Source: Adineta vaga
Taxonomy: Eukaryota > Rotifera
Direction of reading: 5' to 3'
Length of the DNA stretch: 64,000 bases
NCBI GenBank assembly: GCA_021613535.1
Contig: CP075497.1
Coordinates: 4,402,001 to 4,466,000, forward strand
In this document: positions 49,588 through 61,359 of the stretch, piece by piece
Numbering within the stretch: position 1 is the stretch's first letter
Layout of the letters: every line of letters starts with the position of its first letter
Program-made: the position numbers and the translations under genes
The notes under the pieces: model-generated
What the model was told of the DNA's origin: nothing
What the model saw: only the letters and a program-made list of their open reading frames with translations
Databases searched by the model: none

Positions 49588-52165
49588 TTAGACTTTTGCC
49601 ACATGACAATGAGGATTGTCTATCCTCGGACTAGGTCGAATCATTGGTGTACGTTCTTCATTGTCACGTCCTATATGATGAATGAAATATCGACACTAGA
49701 ATTTCTAGTATAAATATTAGGAAGAATAATACTAATTAGAAAAAGAAAACAAATAGATGGGTCGCCTAGAGATTATAATGCTCGGCTACATGAGAAAATA
49801 AATGACGACAAATGAGCGCCTAAACAAATGAAATAAACATTATCAGGAATGACACACAGAAATGTGTATAAGTGTAGAGCAAAAGATAGAGCTAGAGCTT
49901 TTCCTCTTGATTAGTTTTTTTTCCAAAGAAAAATATAAGAATACCATCAAGGGGACGAGAAGTGCTCTAAGATAAAATATTCCGTAAACATAAACAGATG
50001 TGTACGACTAATATATAGATATATCTACATGTATGTTGTGATTCTTCTTGAATATAGCAATGAAGAAGAAACATGTATGAAAAATGGCAAAGATTAGGTT
50101 TTAGGAAGAAAAAATTGAAGCCTAGTATGATGAATGAAAAGAAGAAAGAAAGAAAATGGAGATTATAGCATGGTTATAGGATGTTATACCTTCGAGATAT
50201 GCTTGAAAATTACTATTGACTAAATAAAAGAAAAGATTAACTAAATATTCTTGCTATCAAGGATTGCATAAGAGAACTTTTGATTTTATATTTAATACTA
50301 ATCTCTTTTCCTTCAAAGAATATTCTTTGATATAAAAGTCTAAACAATAACCTTACCAATTCGATTATGAACAGCATTGTTTTCACTCATACCAAATTTG
50401 GCAGCCATACCACCACCGCCCTGTTTAATAAGATTCTTTCGAGGTCCGCCACTAGATGGTGGTGCACCCTGCATACTTATCGATCCACCTGGTTTTCCAG
50501 TATCCATACCAAACTTATTCATTGCTCCACCACCACCGCCACCGCCACCTGGTGGACCACCACCACCACCTGGACCTCTTGCTGGTCGAACAGGTTCTAC
50601 AGCCATTACTCTTCGTCGTTTTTTCGGTAATTTCGATCTTGCTTGTGTATGAGAATAATACATAGCAAAATTAGCCACAATAACTGGTACGGGCAAAGCA
50701 ATCGTCAAAACACCTGTTAATGCACATAAACCACCGACCATCATTCCAATATAAGTTTTTGGTACCATATCACCATAACCAACGGTAGTCATTGTGACAA
50801 TAGACCACCAAAGTCCAATAGGTATGGATGTAAAATCATTGTCGGGATTGTTTTGTAGACGTTCAGCATAATAAATTAATGAAGCAAATATGACAATAAA
50901 GAGAACGAGAAAAAATATGAGTAAGATTAATTCACGCATTGATGCTGTAAATGTATGAATAAGAATTTTTAATCCACCATAATGTCTGGTTAATTTAAAT
51001 AAACGAAATATACGTGTAATAGAGAGGAATTCAAATAATTCAGTATTTGTAAATGATTTTGGTAAGATTTTATTAAATAGGATATCTAAATAGAATGATA
51101 ATGTTGCAAGGAAATCAATGATATTCACAGGTGATCTAAGAAAGGCCAATTTCTTTGGAGATACAATAAAACGTGTAATAATTTCAAATGTAAACCAAAC
51201 TAAATAAAAGCAAACATTGAAATATCTATCAATCACATGATATGATATTTACCATTGCATACTATTTCAATATACTGAAACGCTTCATGTGGATCAGTTC
51301 GTTCTTTATGTAATGTATAGGTTGGTGTTATATTTGTGAAATTATTTTTAATAAGCTCTATGGTTGGTACACGCATAGTTGGATGTGTTTTTAAACAAAA
51401 GGAAACAATGGAAACAAGGATGAAAAAGATTGAAACAACTTGTATTGCCTAAGATGATCATGTTGAAAATGAAATTGATTTAAAACTAAATGACCTATTT
51501 ACTTTAGCAGCACTACTGGAATAAGGTTCTTCAAATAATTGCCATATACGTGGTTGAATACGTTTGAACCATGGTAATGTTTTCATATATTCTTGTAAAC
51601 TCATATTTTTATGACGAATAGTTGGATCATAATCCCAACCGAATTTTCGCGGAATTTCTTCTTCTGTAATTGGTTCTGCATCAAGATCTAAGCGATCGAG
51701 ACCAACAAGAACATCTTGTGTATCTCTAAAAAAATGAATATCGAATGCTAGACAAACCAAATCTTATCTTTTTCTTTTCTGCTTTACCGATGCGTTGTAT
51801 ATGTCATCCAACAGCAAGGTTCAACTTGATTAGAATCAAGACCCCAATATTCAAGTTCTGTTTCAAATAATGGGCCACAAACATCAGTGGGATAATGTAA
51901 TTTACCAGTACGATAATAGTTAAGTATTTGGGCAAAGACACCTGGATGTCGATCGAAATAGAATTCATTTAGGACAGCATCATAATTTGATAAAGCTTCT
52001 GTAAGACGGGAGAGACGTGTAGCTGGTATTTTTTTCAATGTAGCTTTGTCTTTTAACAGAAAAAAAAGAGATATGAAATTATTTCATATGAACTTATGCA
52101 TACATACATGTTTCATGACGAATACCACCTACATTTAAAATAACCCGATTATCGGCATCGGCCAT
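49588..52165 (-). CDS. Shaw: Shaw-type (Kv3/KCNC) voltage-gated potassium channel
   Basis: Exons (minus): 52165-52108, 52049-51788, 51725-51503, 51448-51253, 51199-50357, and last exon 49670-49588; 554 residues. T1 domain: [20 protein letters not shown], then [19 protein letters not shown] and [12 protein letters not shown]. Membrane part: S1 ([16 protein letters not shown]), S2, S3, and S4 with [12 protein letters not shown]4 lacks the outer arginines of most Kv channels, as in Drosophila Shaw. S5 is [15 protein letters not shown]; the filter is [10 protein letters not shown]6 is [20 protein letters not shown]. The Shaw-type KLPKKRRRV follows, then a poly-Gly/Pro tail. On the minus strand the ATG follows a plausible acceptor (ccttcttgatag). 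Alternative 3' exons exist (see next entries). Confidence 0.92.
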
Positions 52166-52747
52166 ACGATATATATCAACAACTATCAAGAAGGTTCCAG
52201 AATTAATTTGAACGAAAAGCACATCGATAGTAATGATGATGTACTTGTTTGCGGTTTGAGCCGTCAGATCAAGACGTAACAAGAACGAATTTATCTCTTC
52301 ATACATATAGCTGATGTGTGACCTGACATGCAAAGCACCGGTCAACAATAGTAGAATCTAGAATAACTAAGGACATGTCGAACCATCTCTCTCTTCGTCT
52401 ATTTTCAATAATAAATTGAAGTACACATAAGTAAAGGAAACATTCACATATATCCATATATAAAGAAATCTGACATTAGTCGACAAATTCCTCTCAAAAA
52501 AAAAGAAGTGATTGATGTGGCGGTCGGGTAATGTTACTTATAGAAACGAAGAGAAATACAAGAGAGATAAAAAAAGATGAAGAGATAGACAAATCAGCTA
52601 CATGTGAAACAAGTAAATTGTGTTGGGAATGCGATCAAGTCATGCACACACGAGTGCTTTACTGGAACAATTTTGTATGTCGCCGAGCGGCGGCAAGCAA
52701 AATTGACGATGATGATCGAATGATACGGCAACTGAAAGAGAGAGAGA

Positions 52748-52770
52748 GGGGGGAGGGAGGGAGGGAGAGG
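52748..52770 (+). repeat. GGGA tandem run, G-quadruplex-capable
   Basis: A six-G run followed by three gggag-like units, in an AT-rich setting; matches the G3+N1-7 quadruplex pattern. Located about 600 bases 5' of the Shaw start. Confidence 0.7.
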
Positions 52771-53202
52771 CGAGGGAGATGCAGGAAAGAAAGAAAAGAT
52801 GAGTGTTTCTAGTAGATGCATGGTTTTTTCAATAGAAGAAAAATTTCTTATTTTCTTTCCATAAATTATAATAAAGAAAAGGCACACCGGTAGAAAAATT
52901 GAATACACAAAGGCAAGTAGAAATCTATATATTATTCTGACATGTCTGTTATGGTATGTGATTTTTCTACGGAAGAAAATTTGATCAATTGCAAAGAAAA
53001 AACTTCTAGAACATGAAACTATTTGAAGAAGTTTTTTTGTTGTTTTCAAATTATTTTAATCACGTATTCCTTGTAAATGTCAGTAATAATAAATAGATAT
53101 CTGAAAGCAAGATAGTCAAAAAGTTAAGACGTAAGTTGCTTGTTTTTCAACCGCAGAGAAAAAGGCATTAGCAAGTTGACGAGAAACATCTTCATCTTCG
53201 AC

Positions 53203-53228
53203 TATATATATATATATATATATATATT
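53203..53228 (+). repeat. (TA)n microsatellite
   Basis: About 12 TA units. Confidence 0.9.
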
Positions 53229-54187
53229 TCTTGAGCATTATCTTTTCTTAAGGCTAAGTGTCGAGAGAGAAAAAATGATTGTGAGATATGTAAAAGTAAT
53301 GAGACTTATTCGGATTTATTCTATCTTTTCTCATCTTGTCTAGTGCTGCTGGCTTCTCTTAAAATATATCTATGTGTTTGTAAATGATGACAGTCAAATC
53401 AAAAAACGATCTAACATTCAGACGCCTGGTAGGCGCAAACCAGATCATTAGTCTTTGGATCATCGACATATAGAACAGATAGAAGGAAAGACAGACATAG
53501 ATGAAGTGTCAGAGAAGACAGGTTCAGATCAATAATTTTTCTTCGAACTTTATCAACAAAATATTTTCTTCCAGTAAGTCTTTTGAAGTCAATGTCTTAG
53601 AGAAGACAAAGATAAATACTACTTTTATATACTGTCAACAAGCATGTTGACAATGCTTTTCCATTTACAAATAACTCACCTTGACAATATAATTATAATA
53701 TTTGCTTGCGGGCACAATCTCCCCGTGTTTCTCTGTTCAATCCAACCAAGTAGAATTGATCATGGAACACGGATAAGAATAAGGGAAACTCTAGAAAAGA
53801 GAAACAACTAGACTGAAGAAAAGGATGAAGAAAAAGAAGAAAAAGAAAAGAAACATGCAAAATAAAAGAGATTAAATCGTTGACGTGTTAGATGCTGTGA
53901 CTGGAGAAGCTTGCTTTAGTCTTTTCCGTTAGTATATCTTAGCATAAACATATCTAGCAAATAGAAGGGGAAGAGAGAAAAATTATATAATTGAGAGATG
54001 TGCGACGACGCTGAAAGAAGGACTCAGCAACAGAGCACAAAAAGGAAAGAAACGATGAGAGAAAAGCGTTTTCTTTGTCATCAGGTGAAAACAAAGATGT
54101 TTGATCTATGAATTGTCATATTACAGTAAATACAAAGAAAAATAACAAGTAATTACTTATTGCATAAAAACGAAATGAGAATCTATA

Positions 54188-54215
54188 CATAAATATAAAT
54201 ATAAATATAAATATA
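54188..54215 (+). repeat. (ATAAAT)n short tandem repeat
   Basis: Four near-perfect ataaat units. Confidence 0.85.
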
Positions 54216-56296
54216 TGAAAATATGGAGAGAAATAGACGACCATAGGGCTTTGTCTCTTCTTTCTTCCCATTCTCTCTTTCTTTCTTCATTCATGATTGT
54301 CTTCGTTTGAAAAGCAAAAGAATGTCAATAAGAAAATTACAGGATGAACATATATTTTTGAGGAATAAAAAGAAAATATGATTTTTAAACAAAAGAAACT
54401 GTTGTAACGATAATGAAGTAAAAGAGAAGGACATGAGTGACAAGAAGACCGGTAAGCATCTATCAGCACTCGAATCGACAGCTAATTTGTAAAGCATATA
54501 GATGAAAGATCGCTACGCATCTGTATGCAAGAATATGTATGAAAATGGCAAACAGCAGCTTGATTAATGTCAAACAATGATGCTTGGAAGCTTCTCGCCG
54601 TGCTTGACACGCACTCTGATAAACGTTGATGGACAAAAAAGTCTTCATCACAAGCAACAATTGTGATAGCAATAGAGAAAAATCTTGTACAGATCTAATA
54701 ATATTAGCGCAAGAGAAAGACAAGAAGGAAAATAGATATACGAAGATGACTATTTCGAAATAATGTTAACAACTAAGTCGATGCAATATCCTGTCGTCGA
54801 TGTTATTAATAAAACTGACAAGACAATATAAATGATTTACTGCAAAACATCTTTATATGAGCATGTTTGAAAAAGAAAACGAAGAAGAAGACCATAAGAG
54901 TTGTACTTACGTGAGCATGTTGAGTCGTATAGTATCATGCAATGATTTCCTTTGTATACTCAACTATGCTTCTGTTCATCATTACGAGATGTTAGCGTGC
55001 TAAATGTGCGTATGTTTGTGAATATGCGAAGAACAATTCTGACAACAACGACAATAATAGAGAAGAAGTAGACGGAAAGTATTTCATTACGGTGACGATT
55101 TCTTCTCTCATTACTTGTTGTTGTTACTGCTGCTATTGCTGTTAGCATTATCTTTTCTTTTCAATCTCTGTATTCATCCTAAAAACACATGTTTTTCTTG
55201 TCTAAATATAATGCAAGCTGTAGAACAAGTGATGATTGTAATGGGAAAAGCAATGGAAAAGGAATTCTTTCGTTTCTTTTTCTCTTCTACTTTCTCTCAT
55301 TACTATTTCTTTTGGTTTTTCCTCTTGTTCTTGTTCTTGTTCTTGTTCTCTCTTCCAATGCCTTATCAAGACGATGGGCGATCGCAAATTGTAGCAAAAA
55401 AAGAATAGGACATAACAGAATAGAACGTTGTGAGAGTCGTTTTGAATGAGAGGCGAAAGATAAAGTTTCTTTTGTTCATCAATAAAAAATGCGTTTTCTT
55501 TCGCTCCGTTTTTTTTCTCTTCTCTTGTTTTATTCTTACATAGTTCTGCTGTCGTCTCCGCTTTTCACATCGTCTTGTTGGCGACCAAATAAAGGGAGAA
55601 GAGATGCAACAAAGCATCTAGGCTATTTCCCGTTTTGTTTCTAAGATCACTTTCGCTTTTATTTCCTTTTTCTTCTTCTCTCTCTCTCTCATTCTCTCTT
55701 TCTCTTTCTCTCATTCTTTTTTTCTTTCCCTTGTGAGTTTACTTTCGTTAATTATCAACCGTTCAATTCAATGTTTCCTAATCATAAAACATTGAGCAAT
55801 CCATGTGCATAAATCTTTTTTTGATAACATCAACCAGACGGCTTTGCTAACACTAACTCAAATTTGTGTTCTGGCATTATTGATCTTTTGCAATGATATA
55901 GATAAAGATATGACAAAACAATTAAATCTGTTGTAATATTCAATCGAAAGCAAAACTAATTAAATTATATTCTCTACGTAGTTCTTCTGCGTGTCTTTTC
56001 CGTATAATTCAATCAAAAATATAGAAAATCTTTGTCATCATTATGTACATACTAATCAATGTTAAAGACTATAGAATCAATGAATACATATACTATATTA
56101 CATGTTATTGTGCAAGACTTGCCACGTATAGAATGACAGCGTGGCAAGGAAAAAAAATACATCGCGTAAATGATGACGCACTCTTTTTCTTTCTTTTTTG
56201 TAAAGAAGCAAAACATTATTCATGTAACTATATGTATAAAAAGTATTAACATTTTTCTATTTTATCAAACGTAAAATATTCAAATACGAACATAAA

Positions 56297-56959
56297 ATGG
56301 GTTCATCTATAGGAAAAATCATGTCTACTCTTTCCAAACAGAAAGATACACGTATACTCCTGACTGGTCTCGATGCAGCTGGTAAAACAACGATTCTTTA
56401 TGCTACAAAACTTGGTGAAATTATCACAACTATTCCAACAATTGGTTTCAACGTAGAAACAGTCGAATATAAAAATCTAACATTCATAGCTTGGGATGTT
56501 GGTGGCCGTGACAAAATTCGACCATTGTGGCGTCATTATTTACAAAATATGTCAGCAATTGTTTTTGTTGTCGATTCGAATGATGCAGAACGAATGGAAG
56601 ATGCAAAAGAAGAATTGCATCGTCTAGCAAGTGAAGATGAACTTCAAAATGCAGCAATTCTTGTCCTTGCTAATAAACAAGATTTACCAAATGCTTTATC
56701 ACTTGAACAAATCAAAGAGAAACTTGACTTATCTAAATTCGATAAGCGAAATATCAAATGGCATATACAAGCAACGATAGCTACTCAACGTGAAGGTATC
56801 GAGGAAGGTTTTAAATGGTTAGCAGAAGTTTCGAAACCAGAAACTAATTTGAAAGAACCAATCATCGAAACCGTCAAAGATTCTGTAACTATGAAAAATG
56901 ATCTATTAAATGCTTGGAATTCAATTGATTGGAAATCGTTAACAAGCAAATTTATTTAA
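56297..56959 (+). CDS. ARF-like small GTPase with C-terminal extension
   Basis: Intronless, 220 residues; ARF/ARL proteins are about 180. Gly2 (MGSSIGK) is a myristoylation candidate. GTP motifs: GLDAAGKT (24-31), switch 1 [18 protein letters not shown] (66-73), NKQD (126-129) and a weak SAK/ATT loop (QATIATQ). The catalytic glutamine of ARFs (Gln71) is Arg71 here, which should weaken or abolish intrinsic GTP hydrolysis. About 40 extra residues follow the usual last helix and end [12 protein letters not shown]1-like switch sequence (KIRPLWRHY) suggests ARF-type effectors or GEFs. An AATAAA lies near 57015. Confidence 0.88.
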   Translation: MGSSIGKIMSTLSKQKDTRILLTGLDAAGKTTILYATKLGEIITTIPTIGFNVETVEYKNLTFIAWDVGGRDKIRPLWRHYLQNMSAIVFVVDSNDAERMEDAKEELHRLASEDELQNAAILVLANKQDLPNALSLEQIKEKLDLSKFDKRNIKWHIQATIATQREGIEEGFKWLAEVSKPETNLKEPIIETVKDSVTMKNDLLNAWNSIDWKSLTSKFI

Positions 56960-57038
56960 AATTTTACAGAACTAAATTAATTTATTGCGAATTGTTTTAA
57001 ATGATATCATGTAAATAAAGTCTTCGAATTATTTTTCT

Positions 57039-57524
57039 TTAAAAATAAGCTTTGGTTGTCCTAGAATATGACAAAATGGAGATAAAATAAAATAGAATGA
57101 TATGATCATTGAACAACCTTTCATAGTATTGATGCATTTGTTGAGCATCATCTGGAGATGTTGAATATGTCGCTGGAAAATTTTGCTCATCATTTGATGA
57201 AACGAACACTTCCATTTTCTATTGAAGAGAAACAAAAATAATGAAGAAGTGTGTCTTTTACTTCTCAAACAATACTTGTGTTTCGTAAGATTTTAATTGT
57301 TGATCATCCATTTGTTTTCTACCAGTTGGTTTGTTACTTAAAAGAAAACTCTCATTATATAAACGCGTACGTTGTTGATGACGACGCCAAAAATAGCATA
57401 GAATAATCAAAGCAACGATTGATGAGATGAATATAAAAATACCCAAAACAAGTAATGCAATCCAGGGTTCATCAATTCGTTTGAATATCGGAGCTCGAGC
57501 TATATTCAAATCCATAATACTCAC
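57039..57524 (-). CDS. Small single-pass membrane protein, unrecognised
   Basis: Exons (minus): 57524-57276, 57218-57118, 57060-57039, giving 123 residues. The first 21 residues lead into one hydrophobic helix (about 21-45, WIALLVLGIFIFISSIVALI) followed by basic FWRRHQQRTR, suggesting a type III or anchor topology with a cytosolic tail. The tail is polar (NESFLLSNKP; YSTSPDDAQQMHQYYER). The first intron uses donor GTATTG; reading through would end after five further residues. The tail layout resembles the end of a cadherin-like receptor, but no ectodomain is present. No family assigned. Confidence 0.5.
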
Positions 57525-57967
57525 TCTTTGAATTCTAAATATAACTACATATCAAACAGTTCTTTTTTTTAAAACTAAACCTTTTATCTATTTTTTACCT
57601 TTATAATCAAGGATTTCTTTGTACAATTGTCAGATGGTGATATGAATCAAAAAAACGAACTTTATATCTTAGACATTTCTGTTATTTTTCATGTGCATAA
57701 TTCAATCACCAACAGTAAGTGACATACAAAAGCTGGTTAATCCCTTTTTTTTATGTCTGTATACATAAACGTATGTAAGTATACGTTGAGAGAAGAGCAT
57801 GGCAAATAAAAACACGAAATGTGTGACGAGACAAATTGATTTGTTCCTTCTTTTGTTTTTCTAATCTTATATTCTTCTTTCGAAACAAATTGATTTTACG
57901 ACTATAATATTTATTTGTAAATAGAGAAAAATGAAAGATAGTTTATGTCATTTATACAAGTCAATGT
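57525..57967. other. Spacer
   Basis: Between two minus-strand genes; a weak TA-rich tract only. Confidence 0.5.
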
Positions 57968-58975
57968 TTAACTATAATTTGATTTCTTTTTTAAACGATC
58001 AGCTAATTGATTATAAATAAAAGCTGATGATGTTGCTGTTGATTGTACTTGAGCATAATTTAAATTGTTCATTTGTTTTGCTTTCGATTTGATTTCTTCG
58101 GAGACATTCATATCGATTGCAAATTGTTCTGTTGACATTGCATGGCGTTCATTACGTGTTTCCGAACGTTGTAAATAGAAATGTGAAATCATATGAATAA
58201 CATTACCTTTACCACAATCAAATGTTACAAGTACAGCATGAGATTTATATTTCTGATTTAATTCATTTGATTTAATTAAAACACGAACTTGTTGTGCATT
58301 GACTATTTCAATTGGATAAGATGATGATTCAAGCCACCATTGTGGATCAACATGCTGGGAAGCTGGTAAAAATCCAGCAACAATTGGATTTGTTGGATCA
58401 TTTACTTGAACACCAACAACTTCATCACGTGTCATTTGACCATTATGTCGAACGAACTAATCAGATAAAATAAATTAAAAAATTAATCAAAATAAATAAT
58501 TAACTTACTTCACCGAAAGCAACTTCCAGAACATTTTTTAAAGCCCAATCCGTCGTTATCAATTGACCGCCATCATTAACAAATTGACGTAAACGATGTG
58601 CAGCTTCGCAGGAAACGAACTTGCACAATTAACATAAACAGTTTGATCTGCTGGACGTAAAGGATATGTTAATAATTCAGATTGTTGAACAGTTTTAAAT
58701 GGAATTTTTAAACTTTTCAAAACTTGATGAATATGATCATAGGTGCCTGGAACAACAATAACTGTATCATCTCCAATGTCTTCAAGAAGCTTTTTATCTT
58801 CAGCTGATAATTGTTCACGAGCCATAGCTGAACCAAGTTCATAAGCATCAGCCATGTCACCTTGACAGACATCATTATGTTGTGTTGAAAACGAATTTGT
58901 AGTACTTTGTTGATACATACTGAATGCCGTAAGTGTAATATAAAATAATACTGAGATGCATGTCAATATATACAT
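57968..58975 (-). pseudogene. GATase1/ThuA-like membrane-anchored protein with a one-base frame break
   Basis: Two exons (minus): 58975-58509 and 58456-57968. An N-terminal anchor (about 2-20) precedes an acidic segment, then TVIVVPGTYDHIHQVL, an alternating beta/alpha fold start, and QTVYVNCASSFP. The frame then ends, but the next frame continues with AAHRLRQFVNDGGQLITTDW and WALKNVLEVAFGE, and exon 2 carries on with EVVGVQVNDPTNPIVAGFL and VLVTFDCGKGNVIHMISHF. This order (NC..FP, FV.dGG.LittDWAL, G.G.v.H..SHF) looks like a glutamine-amidotransferase-like/ThuA-type domain, more familiar from bacteria. The break lies at about 58605-58610. Either the gene is recently broken or the base is an assembly error. 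Function unknown. Confidence 0.55.
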
Positions 58976-59667
58976 TTGGTGAAGAGCAATGACTCATTAT
59001 GTGTCATGTTTTTGCATGATATTTTGTTTGCCACATAGAAAGAGGTATACTTGTCTTTCCTTTGCATTTATGGTAACTGGAGAAAATAATCTTGACTCAA
59101 AAAATCAGTCCATACATGCGATGGTGAAATTCTTCGATAGCAATCATAATGAAATAGTCCTTTGATTTGTAGTCATAAGATGATTGAAGACTGTTACATG
59201 GAATTTTGCAATTCGATGGAAAACAAAAAAATCTGTATGTCAGGGGTCTTTGTTCTATAGAATATTTTTAACTAAAACTATTTACAGACATGTTTTACTC
59301 CATATTCAAAAAGTATGATGGCATATATATATATATCAATTATTCTTACGTCAATACGATGTCACTTTATCTCGATTCTATTTATTGGAATAGTTAGTTT
59401 TTCATTAAGTTAAATACAACAAAATGCTGAAAGAATATGCTTTCATCAAATATTTAGATCTACTCTAGTAGTTTGACTTGATCGTTTTTTATTTCTATGA
59501 TTTTTCTGTTGGGTTTATTTTGTTGTAGAAGAAAAGAAGCGGAATACATAGGAATAGACTAAATACAGAAAAGGATACAGATCCATATATGTATATATAC
59601 TCAAATTGTCCTTTTAAAAACATGTGGTTAAATTAATAAAGTGTTCTTCGTTTTTGAGATATCCTTT
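58976..59667. other. Convergent-free spacer, AT-rich
   Basis: Between the GATase-like gene and the 3' end of SDHB (both minus). Short TA runs at 59323-59334 and near 59585. No gene. Confidence 0.5.
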
Positions 59668-61040
59668 TCATTTATATTCGACTCCGACTGTTGCGGAATT
59701 TTTTGATGGACTTGATGCAATACTAGCTAACAATGTTTTCATCTCTCCAATAGCTTTGCCAGGATTTAAACCCTACAAGAGAACAATGAAAAAAGTTTAA
59801 TATTAAATCTGATTTTGATAAATGTCTTTTTTTCACATACTTTAGGACAAGATTTCGTGCAATTCATAATAGTATGACAACGATAAAGTGAAAATGTATC
59901 ACGAAATTGGTCCAAACGTTCTTTGGTATATTCATCACGTGAATCAACGATCCATCTAGAAATAAAACAATATTGTTTTCTAAAGATATCAATGACAAAC
60001 AAATGTACATACTTATAAGCTTGCATAAGAACAGCAGGTCCAAGATATTTATCGGCATTCCACCAATAACTTGGACATGATGTTGAACAACAGGCGCATA
60101 GAATACATTCATACATACCATCCTAACAAATGAAATTAATGATTAGGATTTCAATTTCTCTGTTAAAAAATAATTCACCAATTTTTTACGATCCTCAACA
60201 CTTTGAAAAAGTTGTTTATCACCAATAGGAGTTGGTGTCTTGCGTTTTAAATATGGTTCAATCATTTTATATTGCATATAAAAATTTGTAAAATCCTAAA
60301 GAATAAATTCTTATGAAAACAATCAACGCATTTATTTCATATCAACATACCGGAACAAGATCCTTGACAACGTACATATGTGGGAGTGGATAAATTTTCA
60401 ATGGTTTATCTGATTCGTCGATTTTGCTAAAAGAAAAGATAGAATAGATATTAGATAATATCTTCTAGCAATTATACAAACCGGATGCAAGCAAGTGTAT
60501 TTCGACCATCAATATTCATTGAGCAACTTCCGCAAATACCTTCACGACATGAACGACGAAATGTTAAGGATGGATCCATTTCATTTTTTATTTTAATCAA
60601 AGCATCCAGAACCATTGGTCCACATCTACAAACAAACTGATCTGTGTCGCAAACTGATTTTTGAAAGATAAACTCACTCGCTTAAATTTATTTTATAGTC
60701 TTGTAAATATGGTTTCTTATCTGGTTCTTCAGGATTCTAAAAACAAATAATTATATAAAATAGTCAATTGTTTTATTGAAAAAGATTAGTTTCCTACCCA
60801 ACGATAGATTGAAACTGTTTTGATACGTGGTTTTGATTCACTTTTCTGATGAACCATATCCGGTTTTTTCGTATCAGGTGCATTTGTTTTCGATGCTGCT
60901 GCGGCAGTCGTATTGCGAACCTAGGAAAATTATCAGATAAGATTATTTCAATTCCATCAAAACAATAAACATACTTGTACAAAAAATAATCGACATGCAC
61001 CACTAACTGGTGTCGCCGAATTAGTAATTACGCGAAACAT
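59668..61040 (-). CDS. SDHB: Succinate dehydrogenase iron-sulphur subunit (complex II)
   Basis: Carries electrons from FAD to ubiquinone in mitochondrial complex II. Nine exons (minus): 61040-60975, 60920-60798, 60736-60678, 60625-60482, 60426-60351, 60295-60179, 60122-60013, 59955-59841, 59772-59668; 304 residues. A basic/Ala-rich N-terminal presequence is followed by [20 protein letters not shown]. The 2Fe-2S ligands are in [18 protein letters not shown] plus a later Cys. The 4Fe-4S and 3Fe-4S ligands are in [17 protein letters not shown] and [17 protein letters not shown]. All ligands are present and the gene looks intact. The ATG directly follows an acceptor-like tttttttcag. Confidence 0.98.
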
Positions 61041-61359
61041 CTGAAAAAAAGCGAAAATCTAAGGATAAAACTGCATCCGTTTAAGTGAATTTAATAAGCA
61101 CACAAACAAGTTTGAGTATCAGGCGTGCGAGTACACAACACACATATACATAATACATAATCGAGACTAGAACCTTCTTACCATTCATAACGACATTCAG
61201 TAGATGTCGCTATGTAACACAAAGAGTTAGAATCATTTGACTCAGTTGATATTTACTTCTGGAAAACGATTAGATTGCCGATGCAATTGTAACTACTTTA
61301 TTCGAATCAAATTTGTATTACAATCGAAATGCCTTTTACGTACAAAAATAAAAATAATG
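61041..61359. other. Spacer
   Basis: SDHB promoter side and 3' end of the next gene; no feature recognised. Confidence 0.5.

Larger units (their letters stand above)
52166..56296. other. Gene-poor 4.1 kb region
   Basis: The longest stretch without a gene. It holds the Shaw upstream region (leftward) and the ARF-like promoter (rightward). It contains a G-run cluster (52748-52770), a TA microsatellite (53203-53228), an AAATAT repeat (54188-54215), a TTCTTG repeat near 55325-55345 and a CT microsatellite (about 55672-55720). Open frames of 60-150 codons are all low-complexity or unrecognised. It may include Shaw 5' UTR exons. Confidence 0.6.

Noticed and set aside
50367-50652. Plus-strand Pro-rich frame opposite the Shaw tail
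   Set aside because: Shadow of the Gly-rich Shaw coding sequence on the other strand.
52594-53049. 151-codon minus-strand frame upstream of Shaw
   Set aside because: Phe/Ser/Pro-rich translation of purine-rich repeats including the GGGA run; no domain.
53600-53680. Short direct-repeat-like words such as gtcaacaagcatgttgaca
   Set aside because: A single short palindromic word, without the regular spacing or repeats needed for a mobile-element end or array.
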